Shown: positions 1 through 9,162, counted from the first letter of the stretch. The stretch: DNA of 64,000 nucleotides from Tenacibaculum maritimum NCIMB 2154 (GCF_900119795.1 NZ_LT634361.1:3023001-3087000); one strand, 5' to 3'. Notes: generated by a model from the sequence alone, not told the origin. Made by a program: numbers and translations.

Positions 1-1
1 T

Positions 2-376
2 ACCAAACAAGCAAATGAAGCTGAAAACAAAGTTATAGAACCTCAAAAAGAAACTATTGATTTTGAAGATTTCACAAAATTAGACATGAGAGTTGGTACA
101 ATCTTAGAGGCTACTAAAGTACCTAAAACTAAAAAACTTTTACAACTAAAAGTTGATGTTGGTATTGATGTACGTACAATTGTTTCTGGTATTGCTGAAA
201 CGTTTAAACCAGAAGATATCATAGGGCAACAAGTAACTGTACTTTGTAATTTAGCTCCTCGTAAATTAAGAGGAATTGAAAGTCAAGGAATGATTTTAAT
301 GACAGATACGCCTGATGGAAAATTAGCATTTGTAGAGCCTGCACAGCCTGTAAAAAATGGAGAAGCAATCGCTTAA
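2..376 (+). CDS. metG: Methionyl-tRNA synthetase, C-terminal tRNA-binding domain (5' end outside window)
   Basis: The reading frame is open from base 2 to the stop at 374-376, so the gene starts upstream of the window. The visible 124 residues are a charged linker followed by an EMAP-II/Trbp111-like OB-fold, with the family segments MRVGTI, IVSGIAE and LAPRKLRGIESQGM. In dimeric bacterial MetRS this C-terminal domain binds the tRNA elbow and holds the dimer together; the synthetase charges tRNA-Met in the cytoplasm. A free-standing CsaA-like protein would begin at the internal Met at base 86, but the open frame and linker upstream favour the C-terminus of MetG. A strong hairpin terminator follows. 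Confidence 0.85.
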   Translation, partial: TKQANEAENKVIEPQKETIDFEDFTKLDMRVGTILEATKVPKTKKLLQLKVDVGIDVRTIVSGIAETFKPEDIIGQQVTVLCNLAPRKLRGIESQGMILMTDTPDGKLAFVEPAQPVKNGEAIA

Positions 377-401
377 ATAAAGAATTTCTTTTATACAATA
401 C

Positions 402-433
402 AAAAGCCTCACAAAATGAAATGTGAGGCTTTT
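402..433 (+). terminator. Rho-independent terminator after metG
   Basis: A 12-bp perfect stem (402-413 with 422-433) has an 8-base loop and runs into T residues. It lies 25 bases after the metG stop. A second, weaker hairpin (519-526 with 535-542, then Ts) lies just before tex. Confidence 0.8.
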
Positions 434-561
434 TAGGTTTGTTGTCATAATTTCTTTTGATCTCATTAAAATTCAACAACTAAAAGCTAAACATACTTAA
501 AGTCTATTATTATATTTGAAACCTCATGTAAAAGTGAGGTTTTTCATTTCAAAAATATCCT

Positions 562-2688
562 ATGCAACTCATACCTTATATCATTTCTCAAACATCAATT
601 GCAGAAAAATCAATTAAACATACTATTGAACTACTTAATGAAGACTGCACAATTCCTTTTATAGCTCGCTATAGAAAAGAAAAAACAGGAAATTTAGATG
701 AAATTGAAATTGGTCAAATTGTGCAACTAAAAGAACAATTTGAAGCGCTTGAAAAAAGAAAGCTTGCTGTTTTAAAAGCTATTGAAGAGCAAAACCTTTT
801 AACCAAAGATTTAAAAGACAAAATAGAAAAAGTAGAAGATCTTACTGTTTTGGAAGATGTGTACCTTCCTTATAAAAAGAAACGTAAAACCAAGGCTGAA
901 ACGGCTCGTAAAAACGGACTGGAACCTTTGGCTAAAATGATAATGAGTCAACGTATGAATGATTTGGAGCATACCGCTTCTAAATACCTTCATAATGGTA
1001 TTGATTCTAAAGAGAAAGCCTTGGAAGGTGCTCGTTTTATTATTGCAGAGTGGATCAACGAACGTACTGATATTCGCAACTATATACGCCATCAACTAGA
1101 GCGTTTTTCATCAATTAACACCAAAGTTGTCAAAACAAAAATAGCTGAAGAAAAAGCGCAGAAATTTAAAGATTATTTTGATTGGTCTGAAAGTCTAAAC
1201 AACATTCCTTCTCATAGGTTATTAGCCATACTCAGAGCCGAAAAAGAAGGGTTTATTCGTATTAAAATTGAATTAGATAATGAAAGAGTCTTGCAAAGAA
1301 TGGAAAGTAAGATCATTCGTTCTCATAATGCATGCGCTGACCAAATTACCTTGGCTATAGCTGATGCCTATAAACGATTGCTTTTTCCTTCTTTATCTAA
1401 TGAAGCTTTAGCCATTGCAAAAGAAAAAGCCGACGCATCGGCTACTAAAGTATTTGCTAAAAACTTACAACAATTACTCTTAGGTGCTCCTTTAGGTGAA
1501 AAACGAATTTTAGCAATTGATCCTGGTTTTAGAACTGGCTGTAAAATAGTTTGTTTAAACGAACAAGGTGATTTAATGCATAATGAAACCATATTTCCAC
1601 ATGCTCCACAGAACAAAACTACTGAAGCTATAAAGAAAATTAGTTCTTTAACCGATGCGTATCACATTGAAGCTATTGCCATAGGAAACGGAACTGCTTC
1701 TAGAGAAACAGCACAATTTATAAAACGTATCACTTTTAAAAATAAGATTGAAGTTTTTATTGTAAGTGAAGCTGGAGCCTCTATATATTCTGCATCAAAA
1801 ATAGCGAGAGAGGAGTTTCCTAATTATGATGTAACCGTTCGTGGAGCTATTTCTATTGGCCGTCGTTTGGCTGACCCTCTCGCTGAACTTGTAAAGATTG
1901 ACCCTAAATCTATTGGAGTAGGACAATACCAACATGATGTAGATCAATCTAAATTAAAAAAATCACTCGATACTACTGTTGCTCACTGTGTAAACAAAGT
2001 TGGTGTTAACATCAATACTGCTAGCCCTTCTTTACTTAGTTATGTTTCTGGAATTGGACCTAAATTGGCGGAAAATATTGTTGCTTATAGAAACGAACAT
2101 GGTGCTTTTCTTAATAGAACTGCTATAAAAAATGTAGCTCGTTTAGGGGGAAAAGCTTTTGAACAAGCTGCTGGTTTTTTACGTATTAAAAATGGCGACA
2201 ATCCTTTAGACGATTCGGCTGTTCATCCAGAACGCTATAATCTTGTTAAAAAAATAGCGAAAGACCTTCATAAAAATGTTTCTGATTTAATTAACAATGC
2301 TGCTCTCATACAACAAATAAACCTGCAAAATTATGTTACAGATACTTTTGGGTTACCTACCTTAAAAGATATCGTAAAAGAATTAGAAAAACCAGGTTTG
2401 GATCCTAGAGAAAAAGCAAAGGTATTTACTTTTAATCAAGCTATAAAAACAATCAACGATTTGCATGAAGGGCAACTGTTACCTGGAATTGTAAATAATA
2501 TTACCAATTTCGGGTGCTTTGTTGATATTGGTATTAAAGAAAGTGGTTTGGTGCATGTTTCTAATTTATCCAATACTTTTGTAAAAGATATTAATGAACA
2601 TGTTCGTTTACATCAACAAGTTATAGTACAAGTTTTAGAGGTAGATGTTTCAAGAAAACGCATTCAATTAAGTATGAATTTTAATTAA
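562..2688 (+). CDS. tex: Tex family RNA-binding transcription accessory protein
   Basis: This 708-residue cytoplasmic protein has the full Tex layout. A helical Tex-N region covers about residues 1-190. A YqgF/RNase-H-like domain begins near residue 315 (LAIDPGFRTGCK). Helix-hairpin-helix repeats lie near residue 480-560 (GIGPKLAENIVAYR), and a C-terminal S1 RNA-binding domain covers about 636-706 (GIVNNITNFGCFVDIG). Tex proteins bind nucleic acid and associate with transcription; in several bacteria they affect toxin or stress gene expression, but the exact role is unsettled. Length and domain order are normal for the family. The gene stands alone between terminators, and its own terminator hairpin overlaps its last four codons. 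Confidence 0.95.
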   Translation: MQLIPYIISQTSIAEKSIKHTIELLNEDCTIPFIARYRKEKTGNLDEIEIGQIVQLKEQFEALEKRKLAVLKAIEEQNLLTKDLKDKIEKVEDLTVLEDVYLPYKKKRKTKAETARKNGLEPLAKMIMSQRMNDLEHTASKYLHNGIDSKEKALEGARFIIAEWINERTDIRNYIRHQLERFSSINTKVVKTKIAEEKAQKFKDYFDWSESLNNIPSHRLLAILRAEKEGFIRIKIELDNERVLQRMESKIIRSHNACADQITLAIADAYKRLLFPSLSNEALAIAKEKADASATKVFAKNLQQLLLGAPLGEKRILAIDPGFRTGCKIVCLNEQGDLMHNETIFPHAPQNKTTEAIKKISSLTDAYHIEAIAIGNGTASRETAQFIKRITFKNKIEVFIVSEAGASIYSASKIAREEFPNYDVTVRGAISIGRRLADPLAELVKIDPKSIGVGQYQHDVDQSKLKKSLDTTVAHCVNKVGVNINTASPSLLSYVSGIGPKLAENIVAYRNEHGAFLNRTAIKNVARLGGKAFEQAAGFLRIKNGDNPLDDSAVHPERYNLVKKIAKDLHKNVSDLINNAALIQQINLQNYVTDTFGLPTLKDIVKELEKPGLDPREKAKVFTFNQAIKTINDLHEGQLLPGIVNNITNFGCFVDIGIKESGLVHVSNLSNTFVKDINEHVRLHQQVIVQVLEVDVSRKRIQLSMNFN

Positions 2689-2707
2689 AATTCATACTAT
2701 TTTTTTT
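2671..2707 (+). terminator. Terminator overlapping the 3' end of tex
   Basis: A perfect 28-base palindrome (arms 2671-2682 and 2687-2698) is followed by a run of T. Its left arm lies inside the last codons of tex, so the end of the coding sequence doubles as half of the terminator. Confidence 0.7.
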
Positions 2708-2832
2708 GGATAATATTGCTATTAAGCTTTATTTTAGTTGTGTTATTGCGCTTTTAGTTTTGACTTCCTTTTTATAAATGGCACGGTCATATATTTTTAG
2801 CCAATAGTATCGTTATATAAAATTGCTTTGAT

Positions 2833-3657
2833 ATGAGTTTAAACACATTAAGTTTTAAAGAGTGTACTACTAACCGAATTAAAAATAGAGCAGGAAGGAG
2901 TTTTCTGGATGTGCATACAATGCTTGAACATTTTTGTATTATTTCTTATAAAGTTCCTGTAAAGAAAATAGCGCATTTTATTCCAGAACCTTTTAAACTT
3001 TGGACATATATTGACAATGGTGAGGAGTATGCTTTGGTGAGTGCAGTTCCATTTATGGATCAAGATTTTTGTTTTTACAAGATATCAAAACGGCTTACTT
3101 TTAGTTTTTTTCAGACTAATTTTAGAACTTATATTATTGACAAGCGCACTCATAATCATGCTGCTTGGTTTTTTGGAACCACATTGGGCTCTATGAGCTC
3201 TATTATTCCTAAAAGAATATGGAATATGCCTTGGCAGTATGCTACTTATAATTTTGAATTTGATAGGAAAAATGGGCTATACACAAAATATCAAATGTAC
3301 TTTACCTCAAAAATGGGTAACGGAACTATTGCTATTAAAAACACAGGAAACAACTCTCCTTTATTAGAGGGTTTTAATACCATTGATGAACAAATTCATA
3401 TTTTAACTCATCCTGTTATTGGCTACTACAATATATCTGACACAAAATTAGGTACTTATGAAATTTGGCACCCAAAAATGGACTTAAAGGAAGCTTGTTC
3501 AGAAAACTTATATTTTGAATTGTTCGAAAAATTAGGCTTCCTAACAAAACAAGAAATGAATAGCCCTCATTCTATTTTAACAACTCCTTTTATTGAGTTT
3601 GACATACTACTCCCTCCTAAAACATTAAAAAGGTCTTTGCTAAAAACACCTAATTGA
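2833..3657 (+). CDS. DUF2071 / YqjF-like protein
   Basis: This 274-residue soluble protein has no signal peptide. It resembles the DUF2071 (COG3361) family, which has an acetoacetate-decarboxylase-like fold. The segments used are the early VKKIAHFIPEPFKLWTY region, the central aromatic-rich FRTYIIDKRTHNHAAWFFGT region and the late PVIGYYNISDTKLGTYEIWHP region. No enzymatic function is established for the family, so none is assigned. It stands alone, transcribed toward the convergent alpha/beta hydrolase gene. The upstream 140 bases are AT-rich and hold no other gene. The family call is from pattern memory and is moderate. Confidence 0.6.
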   Translation: MSLNTLSFKECTTNRIKNRAGRSFLDVHTMLEHFCIISYKVPVKKIAHFIPEPFKLWTYIDNGEEYALVSAVPFMDQDFCFYKISKRLTFSFFQTNFRTYIIDKRTHNHAAWFFGTTLGSMSSIIPKRIWNMPWQYATYNFEFDRKNGLYTKYQMYFTSKMGNGTIAIKNTGNNSPLLEGFNTIDEQIHILTHPVIGYYNISDTKLGTYEIWHPKMDLKEACSENLYFELFEKLGFLTKQEMNSPHSILTTPFIEFDILLPPKTLKRSLLKTPN

Positions 3658-3714
3658 AAACCATTTTACTCCATAAATCATTCTTATAAAATTAATTAAC
3701 ATAAGCTTTATGTT

Positions 3715-4746
3715 TTACTTAATGGAAGTGGCCATTAAAAGGATCTCTTTATTAATTATATCAGCATTTGCTTTTTCTGTAATGATAGTTCCATGGCTAG
3801 CATCCATAATAAACTGTTTTCCTCTAGTGGATAATTCTTTAAGTTCTTTTTGCATTTGCAACCACAATTTAACTTGTGCTTCTGGATCAATACCTTCTCT
3901 TCTATATTTTTCCTTTTGAAATGTACTGTACTGCTCTGTAGCCGTAAAAACCAAAACAGGTAATGAATCTAAGTCACTAGCTTGCCCCGATCTAAAAAGA
4001 ATCTTATCATTGATATCGTTTTCTTTTAAATATCTAGCGTATCCTCTTCCTGAGTAAGAATTTATAGCCCTAGAACGGATATGGCAATCTTTAGGCAAAC
4101 CGTCATTTCTAAATTTCGAATTAAACATTTTATTATAAATTCCAACAATTCCTACATCAGCAAGTATTGAATTCAATCTTATTGAGTTTATGTATTCCTT
4201 AGGAATCAATTCTTTTTGCGCCAATCGTTTCCATTGCTCAGGATGACTAGCATCTAAGAAAACCATTCCTATTACTTCAGTTGGGAATAGCTCTCTAAAT
4301 ATTCTATGGTATGGTCCTCCCATGGAATGTCCTACTAAAATATAAGGGGGTTTCTCTCCATTTCTTTCAAGTAACTCATGTAGCTGGCGCGCATAAAACT
4401 CTGGTGTAATACGCTCGCCGCTTGATTCACTAAACCCTTTTCCTTCTCTATCATAACGCACCACTCTCATTTGTGCCTTCAACCCTTCTGCAATCCAATG
4501 AAACATATCAGTAGAACCCCCTGCACCTGCTTCTAGTACAAGCGTTGGTAAATTATTTCTTTCTCCCTCTGCTCTTATATGAAGTTTAGTTCCATTAACA
4601 TCAACAAGCTTACCTGGCGGAATTGGTTTTGAATTTAACAGTCGGTAGCATATTCCAGCTACTAACAATAAAGTAGCAACTCCCGCCAAAAACAGTCCAA
4701 TCCACTTACATATTTTTATGATTAATTTCATCATAGCCTTCATCAA
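3715..4746 (-). CDS. Membrane-anchored alpha/beta hydrolase
   Basis: The 343-residue protein starts with a positively charged segment and one hydrophobic helix (about residues 8-32), so it is probably anchored with its catalytic domain in the periplasm. The alpha/beta-hydrolase core shows the nucleophile elbow GHSMGG, an upstream YDREGKGFS loop and a late SHGTII that supplies the catalytic histidine. The acid is probably in the LPVLVFTAT strand region. The substrate cannot be read from the sequence; relatives are general esterases or lipases. Two Met codons close together (residues 1-2 and 5-6) leave the exact start uncertain. It is monocistronic and convergent with the DUF2071 gene. Confidence 0.8.
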   Translation of the reverse strand: MMKAMMKLIIKICKWIGLFLAGVATLLLVAGICYRLLNSKPIPPGKLVDVNGTKLHIRAEGERNNLPTLVLEAGAGGSTDMFHWIAEGLKAQMRVVRYDREGKGFSESSGERITPEFYARQLHELLERNGEKPPYILVGHSMGGPYHRIFRELFPTEVIGMVFLDASHPEQWKRLAQKELIPKEYINSIRLNSILADVGIVGIYNKMFNSKFRNDGLPKDCHIRSRAINSYSGRGYARYLKENDINDKILFRSGQASDLDSLPVLVFTATEQYSTFQKEKYRREGIDPEAQVKLWLQMQKELKELSTRGKQFIMDASHGTIITEKANADIINKEILLMATSIK

Positions 4747-5069
4747 CCCAATGCAATTTTAAATTATTACCAATGTTTTCATTATGAAAAAAATATTTTC
4801 AAAAATAACTTTTTTACAATAAAACACATCAAAATACTTTCGTTTTATTTGAAGTAATCCTCCTTTAAACCAGCCTGTTTTTACCTAAAAAAGTTCTTCT
4901 CTATATTTTTCTTTAGGATATACCTTCCTTAAAAATAGAGGTTCAGTATTGCATGAAAATTAAAAAAGTCCTTTAAATAAATAGTCTCCAATTTATTAGG
5001 TAGTCCACTAATTACCATACTAACATTTTAGTACAATAGCTTCAATAAAAACATGGTATTCCAACCATG
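4747..5069. other. Intergenic stretch without recognisable gene
   Basis: About 320 AT-rich bases separate the hydrolase start from the end of the next minus-strand lipoprotein gene. I find no open frame with coding character, no RNA gene and no convincing hairpin. It must contain the hydrolase promoter. Confidence 0.5.
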
Positions 5070-5564
5070 CTATCTTTCACTAGCTGATACTTTTACTTTC
5101 TGTAAAGGCTCGTTAATTTTTTCATAATCTCCTGCAAGGCTACCTCCTCCTGAGCAGTAGTAATTCAGTATAAATCTATCCTCAAACTTTTCTGTCGTTA
5201 TTGAAATCCCGTTGCTTTTGAAAGTAAACAAAATTGTTTTTCCATCTACCACGGTTGCAAATGTATTGGCTTTCATTTTTTCTGCAATAGCATCAAACGT
5301 ACAAGTTTGTTTTTTTATATCAGCACGTGAACAAACGGAAACGGCAATCTCTTTTTCTGAGTTTTGCTTTACAGAAACAGCTATCCAGTCATAACCTTCA
5401 TTACGTTTCTTATAAGATGCTGTTACATAGTTTCCTGAGAAATCTGTAATAACTACTGGTTCTTTTTCTTGAACAGTATTTTCTTTATCTTTCGGATTAT
5501 TTTTACATCCTATAACTACCAAGCTCATTATACTTAACAAGGCGATTGCTTTCATTAATTTCAT
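5070..5564 (-). CDS. Small lipoprotein of unknown function
   Basis: The 164-residue product begins with a lipoprotein signal peptide ending in a lipobox-type VIGC, followed by a Lys/Asp/Glu-rich tether (KNNPKDKENTVQEKE). The mature part is a compact beta-rich domain of about 120 residues with paired cysteines (CSRADIKKQTC) and a C-terminal YYCSGGGSLAGDYEKI. The GDYE end resembles small secreted domains that pair strands around a substrate, but I do not recognise the family and give no function. It is most likely anchored in the outer or inner membrane facing the periplasm. It is monocistronic. Confidence 0.7.
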   Translation of the reverse strand: MKLMKAIALLSIMSLVVIGCKNNPKDKENTVQEKEPVVITDFSGNYVTASYKKRNEGYDWIAVSVKQNSEKEIAVSVCSRADIKKQTCTFDAIAEKMKANTFATVVDGKTILFTFKSNGISITTEKFEDRFILNYYCSGGGSLAGDYEKINEPLQKVKVSASER

Positions 5565-5651
5565 TTTTTGATCTTTTTTAGATTTATTAAAATAGTTTTA
5601 CATATAATTGTCTGCATAAAGAAACAACTATTTTTTAGTATTCATATCCTA

Positions 5652-6194
5652 TCACCTAGTACTATTTTTTAATTTCTCAACCTCCTTCGTTACCGAAGTT
5701 AATTTTGACCTCCAGTACTATAAATATTCACTAAGCTCAGTTTTTTCTTTATTACGTTCACTTAATCATTTTTCATACTCCTCCTTATTTTTCTTGATGC
5801 AATTTAAATAATCAACAGAATTTTGTAGCATATACCCTGGTCCACTACCCCACAAGTATGGAATGTTTTTCCTAAAATATGCATACCCTTTACAATATTC
5901 CATGCTTTTATCTTCTCTTTCTGAAAAGCTCTAAATTCAATGCCAATCGTATTCATTTCAGCATTACAATCAGAACACTTATATTTTTTTGTTCAGGTAC
6001 CGCTGTTCAAAACGAGCAATTCGCATTGGGTGATCAGCCTTAAACTTCACCGCTTTTTCAGCATCATAATTTAAATATGTCTTTTTATAAACATCCCAAT
6101 CGCTATTTTTTACTATAATCGCTTCAAAAGTAAGTTGCTTGAACGTTTTTCTACAATTAAAACAAACATAATGATATATATGTTTTAAGTCCAT
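5652..6194 (-). pseudogene. Decayed CxxC zinc-ribbon-like protein gene
   Basis: The first 71 codons (6194 down to 5979) read as a protein with a CFNC pair and end at an early stop. Removing one base from a run of seven A on the coding strand (T run at 5984-5990) lets the frame continue into KYKCSDCNAEMNTIG, a second CxxC. A second frameshift near 5915 is needed to read on into a plausible segment (YLWGSGPGYMLQNSVDYL) ending at a stop at 5766-5768. Beyond that stop the same frame still looks coding, with one more stop, down to 5652 (TSVTKEVEKLKN). Two frameshifts and two in-frame stops in one gene indicate decay, although a sequencing error in the A-run could explain one of them. The paired CxxC motifs suggest one zinc-binding site. 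Confidence 0.55.
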
Positions 6195-6552
6195 ATCTAC
6201 ACATATTTCCTAATTATAAGATCGTACACTAACAAGAGCTTTGCCTTATTTTTTTTTGACCTTTAAATTTAAAAAAAATTATTACACTAGCTTAAATAGA
6301 CCTGTTACCTAGAAAAAAGTTTTGCTATTTGCCTTCTATTTTTTTCCACTCTTAATATTCACAACTAATAACCTAGATTTTTTTGATTTTGGCAATTTGC
6401 AAAGTTATAGAAGCGCACTAAACTGTTGCAATAACAACGTAGTATTGAATTTAAAAAAGGCAGGTTCCGCTCTAGTTACACTGAGATCCCCCTGATTAAC
6501 AATACTTATTTTAGAAAAATTCGATGGTAGTTTTTCAATTTACTCAAAAAAA
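6195..6552. other. Intergenic stretch before tRNA-Leu
   Basis: I see no gene in these roughly 350 AT-rich bases. Homopolymer runs are frequent. They lie between the decayed CxxC gene and the terminator of tRNA-Leu. Confidence 0.45.
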
Positions 6553-6584
6553 AATAGTTTGAAACTATAGCGTTTCAAACTATT
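6553..6584 (-). terminator. Terminator of tRNA-Leu
   Basis: A 13-bp perfect stem (6553-6565 with 6572-6584) has a 6-base loop. On the minus strand it is followed by a run of T, directly after the tRNA 3' end. Confidence 0.85.
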
Positions 6585-6590
6585 CTAAAG

Positions 6591-6672
6591 TACAGGCGGA
6601 GAGACTCGAACTCTCACACCTCGCGGCACTAGATCCTAAGTCTAGCGTGTCTACCAATTCCACCACGCCTGC
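6591..6672 (-). tRNA. tRNA-Leu, anticodon TAG
   Basis: Read on the minus strand, the gene opens with GCAGGCG and closes with CGCCTGT plus discriminator A, giving a seven-pair acceptor stem with one G-T. The anticodon stem CTAGA/TCTAG encloses loop CTTAGGA, so the anticodon is TAG and reads CUA/CUG leucine codons. A short variable arm (TGCCGCGAGGTG region) and T-arm with GTTCGAGTC are present, giving the class II form expected for leucine. The 3' CCA is not encoded. A terminator follows within seven bases. Confidence 0.95.
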
Positions 6673-6763
6673 AAAACGAGTGCAAATATAAGCAATCTTT
6701 CTAAATAGCAAAGAAGTTCTTTATAATTTTTTAGTATTTTTGAATTTTATCAAAAACAACCTA

Positions 6764-8152
6764 ATGCAAAACGTTAAACAATACATACAAAATAATAAAG
6801 ATCGTTTTATAAACGAGCTTATCAATTTATTAAAAATCCCATCAGTTAGCGCCGACCCTGCCTATAATCAAGACGTATTAAATACTGCTGATGCTATTAA
6901 AGAGAGCTTAGAAAAAGCTGGTTGCGATAAGGTGGAACTTTGCGAAACTCCTGGATATCCTATTGTATATGGAGAAAAAATAATTGACCCAAAACTTCCT
7001 ACAGTTTTAGTGTACGGGCATTATGACGTGCAACCCGCAGATCCTATTCATTTATGGGACGCTCCTCCTTTTGAGCCTGTTATTAAAACAACTCCTATTC
7101 ATCCTGAAGGTGCCATCTTTGCAAGAGGTGCTTGTGATGATAAGGGACAAATGTATATGCATGTAAAAGCATTAGAATATATGACCACTACAGGAAACTT
7201 ACCTTGCAATGTAAAATTTATGATTGAAGGTGAAGAAGAAGTTGGTTCCGAAAGCCTTGCTTGGTTTGTTCCTAGAAATAAAGAGAAATTAGCCAATGAT
7301 GTCATTTTAATTTCTGATACTGGAATGATTGCTAATGATATTCCTTCTATTACTACAGGCTTACGTGGACTAAGTTATGTAGAAGTAGAAGTTACAGGAC
7401 CTAATAGAGACTTGCACTCTGGTTTATATGGAGGTGCTGTTGCAAACCCTATTAATGTACTAACAAAAATGATTGCTTCTTTACATGATGAAAACAATCG
7501 TATTACCATTCCTGGGTTTTATGATAATGTTGAAGAATTATCTCGTGAAGAACGTGATGAAATGGGCAAAGCTCCTTTTTCATTAGAAGCTTATAAAAAT
7601 GCCTTAGACATAGACGATGTATATGGAGAAGAAGGATATACCACAAATGAGCGAAACGCAATTAGACCTACCTTAGACGTAAATGGTATTTGGGGAGGTT
7701 ATACTGGAGAGGGTGCAAAAACAGTAATTGCCTCTAAAGCATACGCAAAAATATCTATGCGTTTGGTACCTAACCAAAAATGGGAAGAAATCACAGCCTT
7801 ATTTAAAAAACACTTTGAAAGTATTGCACCAAAATCAGTAAAAGTAAAAGTCACGCCACATCATGGAGGACAAGGTTATGTTACACCAATAGACCATATA
7901 GGTTATAAGGCCGCTAGCAAAGCTTATAACGAAACTTTTGGTGTTACTCCAATACCTCAAAGAAGTGGAGGGAGTATTCCTATCGTAGCTTTATTTGAAC
8001 AAGAATTAAAAAGTAAAACTATTTTAATGGGATTTGGATTGGATTCGGATGCAATACACTCTCCAAATGAGCATTTTGGAGTTTGGAATTATTTAAAAGG
8101 TATTGAAACCATCCCTCATTTTTATCAGTATTTTACAGAGTTATCTAAATGA
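6764..8152 (+). CDS. M20-family dipeptidase / metallopeptidase
   Basis: The product (462 residues from the chosen start) is an M20 zinc aminoacylase/dipeptidase-type enzyme that cleaves dipeptides or short peptides in the cytoplasm. Visible family motifs are YGHYDVQPADP (first zinc ligand region), ARGACDDKGQ (bridging Asp), EGEEEVGSE (general base Glu plus ligand), SDTGM, the lid-domain DLHSGLYGG and the final HSPNEHFG ligand. I chose the Met at 6764 because relatives begin with a segment like MQNVKQYI; an in-frame Met at 6740 would add eight residues. No signal peptide is present. It is followed by a clear terminator and then the hairpin-repeat array. Confidence 0.9.
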   Translation: MQNVKQYIQNNKDRFINELINLLKIPSVSADPAYNQDVLNTADAIKESLEKAGCDKVELCETPGYPIVYGEKIIDPKLPTVLVYGHYDVQPADPIHLWDAPPFEPVIKTTPIHPEGAIFARGACDDKGQMYMHVKALEYMTTTGNLPCNVKFMIEGEEEVGSESLAWFVPRNKEKLANDVILISDTGMIANDIPSITTGLRGLSYVEVEVTGPNRDLHSGLYGGAVANPINVLTKMIASLHDENNRITIPGFYDNVEELSREERDEMGKAPFSLEAYKNALDIDDVYGEEGYTTNERNAIRPTLDVNGIWGGYTGEGAKTVIASKAYAKISMRLVPNQKWEEITALFKKHFESIAPKSVKVKVTPHHGGQGYVTPIDHIGYKAASKAYNETFGVTPIPQRSGGSIPIVALFEQELKSKTILMGFGLDSDAIHSPNEHFGVWNYLKGIETIPHFYQYFTELSK

Positions 8153-8178
8153 TAATACAACTTATAGTTTAACTATTA

Positions 8179-8207
8179 AAATCCGTTCCTTCTGAACGGA
8201 TTTTTTT
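8179..8207 (+). terminator. Terminator after the M20 peptidase
   Basis: A 10-bp perfect stem (8179-8188 with 8194-8203) has a 5-base loop and is followed by T residues. It marks the end of core sequence before the repeat array. Confidence 0.9.
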
Positions 8208-8257
8208 GTTTATCTCTCAAAAATACTTTTTTAAAAATTCAACTCCGATCCATTTCC

Positions 8258-8560
8258 TGTATAAACTTTTCAACCACCTCCAAAAAGTTGGTACAAGTTT
8301 TCTACCCTTTTTTCTGTACAAACTTTTTAACCACCTCCAAAAAGTTGGTACAAGTTTTCTACCCTTTTTTCTGTACAAACTTTTCAACCACCTCTAAAAA
8401 GTTTGTACAAGTTTTCTACCTTTTTTCCTGTACAAACTTTTCAACCACCTCTAAAAAGTTTGTACAAGTTTTCTACCTTTTTTCCTGTACAAACTTTTCA
8501 ACCACCTCCAAAAAGTTTGTACAAATTTTCTACTCTTTTTTCTGTACAAACTTTTCAACA
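8258..8560. repeat. Array of 57-bp hairpin repeats (left copy, about 5.3 units)
   Basis: Units begin with CTGTACAAAC at 8314, 8371, 8428, 8485 and 8542, exactly 57 bases apart; the first unit at 8258 is one base shorter and slightly diverged. Each unit holds an inverted repeat, TGTACAAACTTTT against AAAAGTTTGTACA, around a loop CAACCACCTC, followed by a T/C-rich spacer. The same unit in the same orientation forms another array at 18559-18769. Short open frames across the array only reflect the period being a multiple of three and are not genes. Confidence 0.95.
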
Positions 8561-8603
8561 AATGTAGACACTCCATACTTGGAGAGTATAAAAACTTAAA
8601 TTT

Positions 8604-9161
8604 CTATTGAGCTAAACTTAAAAACATTTGATATAGTTCTTCTATTTTTTTATTAACTTCTGGTTGTTTATATGCTTTTAAAACTGGTATTCTATTAGGT
8701 TTTATTCTTTGAGTATAACTCTTAAAAGCTTTTTCAACTTCCTCTTTAGATGGAAACGTAACTTTACGTTTGTATGGAGATGAGTCTATAGTTTCTAATT
8801 GCTCCTCACAAAAACTTAACAAATCTTCTGTAAGATGTTTTTTTTCCATATTTATCTTATAGCTAACAGCCATTGCATAAGGAATAACCTCCCTGATTTT
8901 TGAATATAGATTAATTTCGTTTAATTGGTCTGTAACATCTTTATTTTGTTCTCTTGATTTCGTTAAATTCAAAATTCTTTCGCTCTGTTTCTCGCTTGGC
9001 GATAAAATTTGATATTCAATTTTCTCTACTAATTGGCGATAAACAGATTCTTCTATAGATAAATGTTTTTTATAGTCATTATCATAATTTGACTTATCTT
9101 CAGAACGAATAGTTTCGATTCTTTTTTTTAGAACTTCCAGTTCCTTTAAAAGGCTATTCAT
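8604..9161 (-). CDS. Candidate immunity protein for the adjacent ADP-ribosyltransferase toxin
   Basis: The 185-residue protein has no signal peptide or membrane segment. It is highly charged and mostly helical by composition, with an N-terminal coiled-coil-like stretch (about residues 1-50) and a C-terminal Lys-rich part. I do not recognise the family. Its start lies one base after the stop of the upstream ADP-ribosyltransferase gene, so the two are almost certainly co-translated. In polymorphic toxin loci the gene directly after a toxin usually encodes its cytoplasmic inhibitor, and that is the only basis for the immunity proposal. It is the last gene of the island before the hairpin array. 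Confidence 0.6.
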   Translation of the reverse strand: MNSLLKELEVLKKRIETIRSEDKSNYDNDYKKHLSIEESVYRQLVEKIEYQILSPSEKQSERILNLTKSREQNKDVTDQLNEINLYSKIREVIPYAMAVSYKINMEKKHLTEDLLSFCEEQLETIDSSPYKRKVTFPSKEEVEKAFKSYTQRIKPNRIPVLKAYKQPEVNKKIEELYQMFLSLAQ

Positions 9162-9162
9162 A

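Noticed and set aside
8258..8560. CRISPR array
   Set aside because: The units are tandem with nearly identical spacers and an internal hairpin. There are no variable spacers and no cas genes in the window.
8206..8599. Open frames encoding repeated Leu/Phe/Asn-rich peptides across the hairpin array
   Set aside because: The period of 57 is a multiple of three, so a repeat with no stop gives a long frame automatically. The peptides have no protein character.
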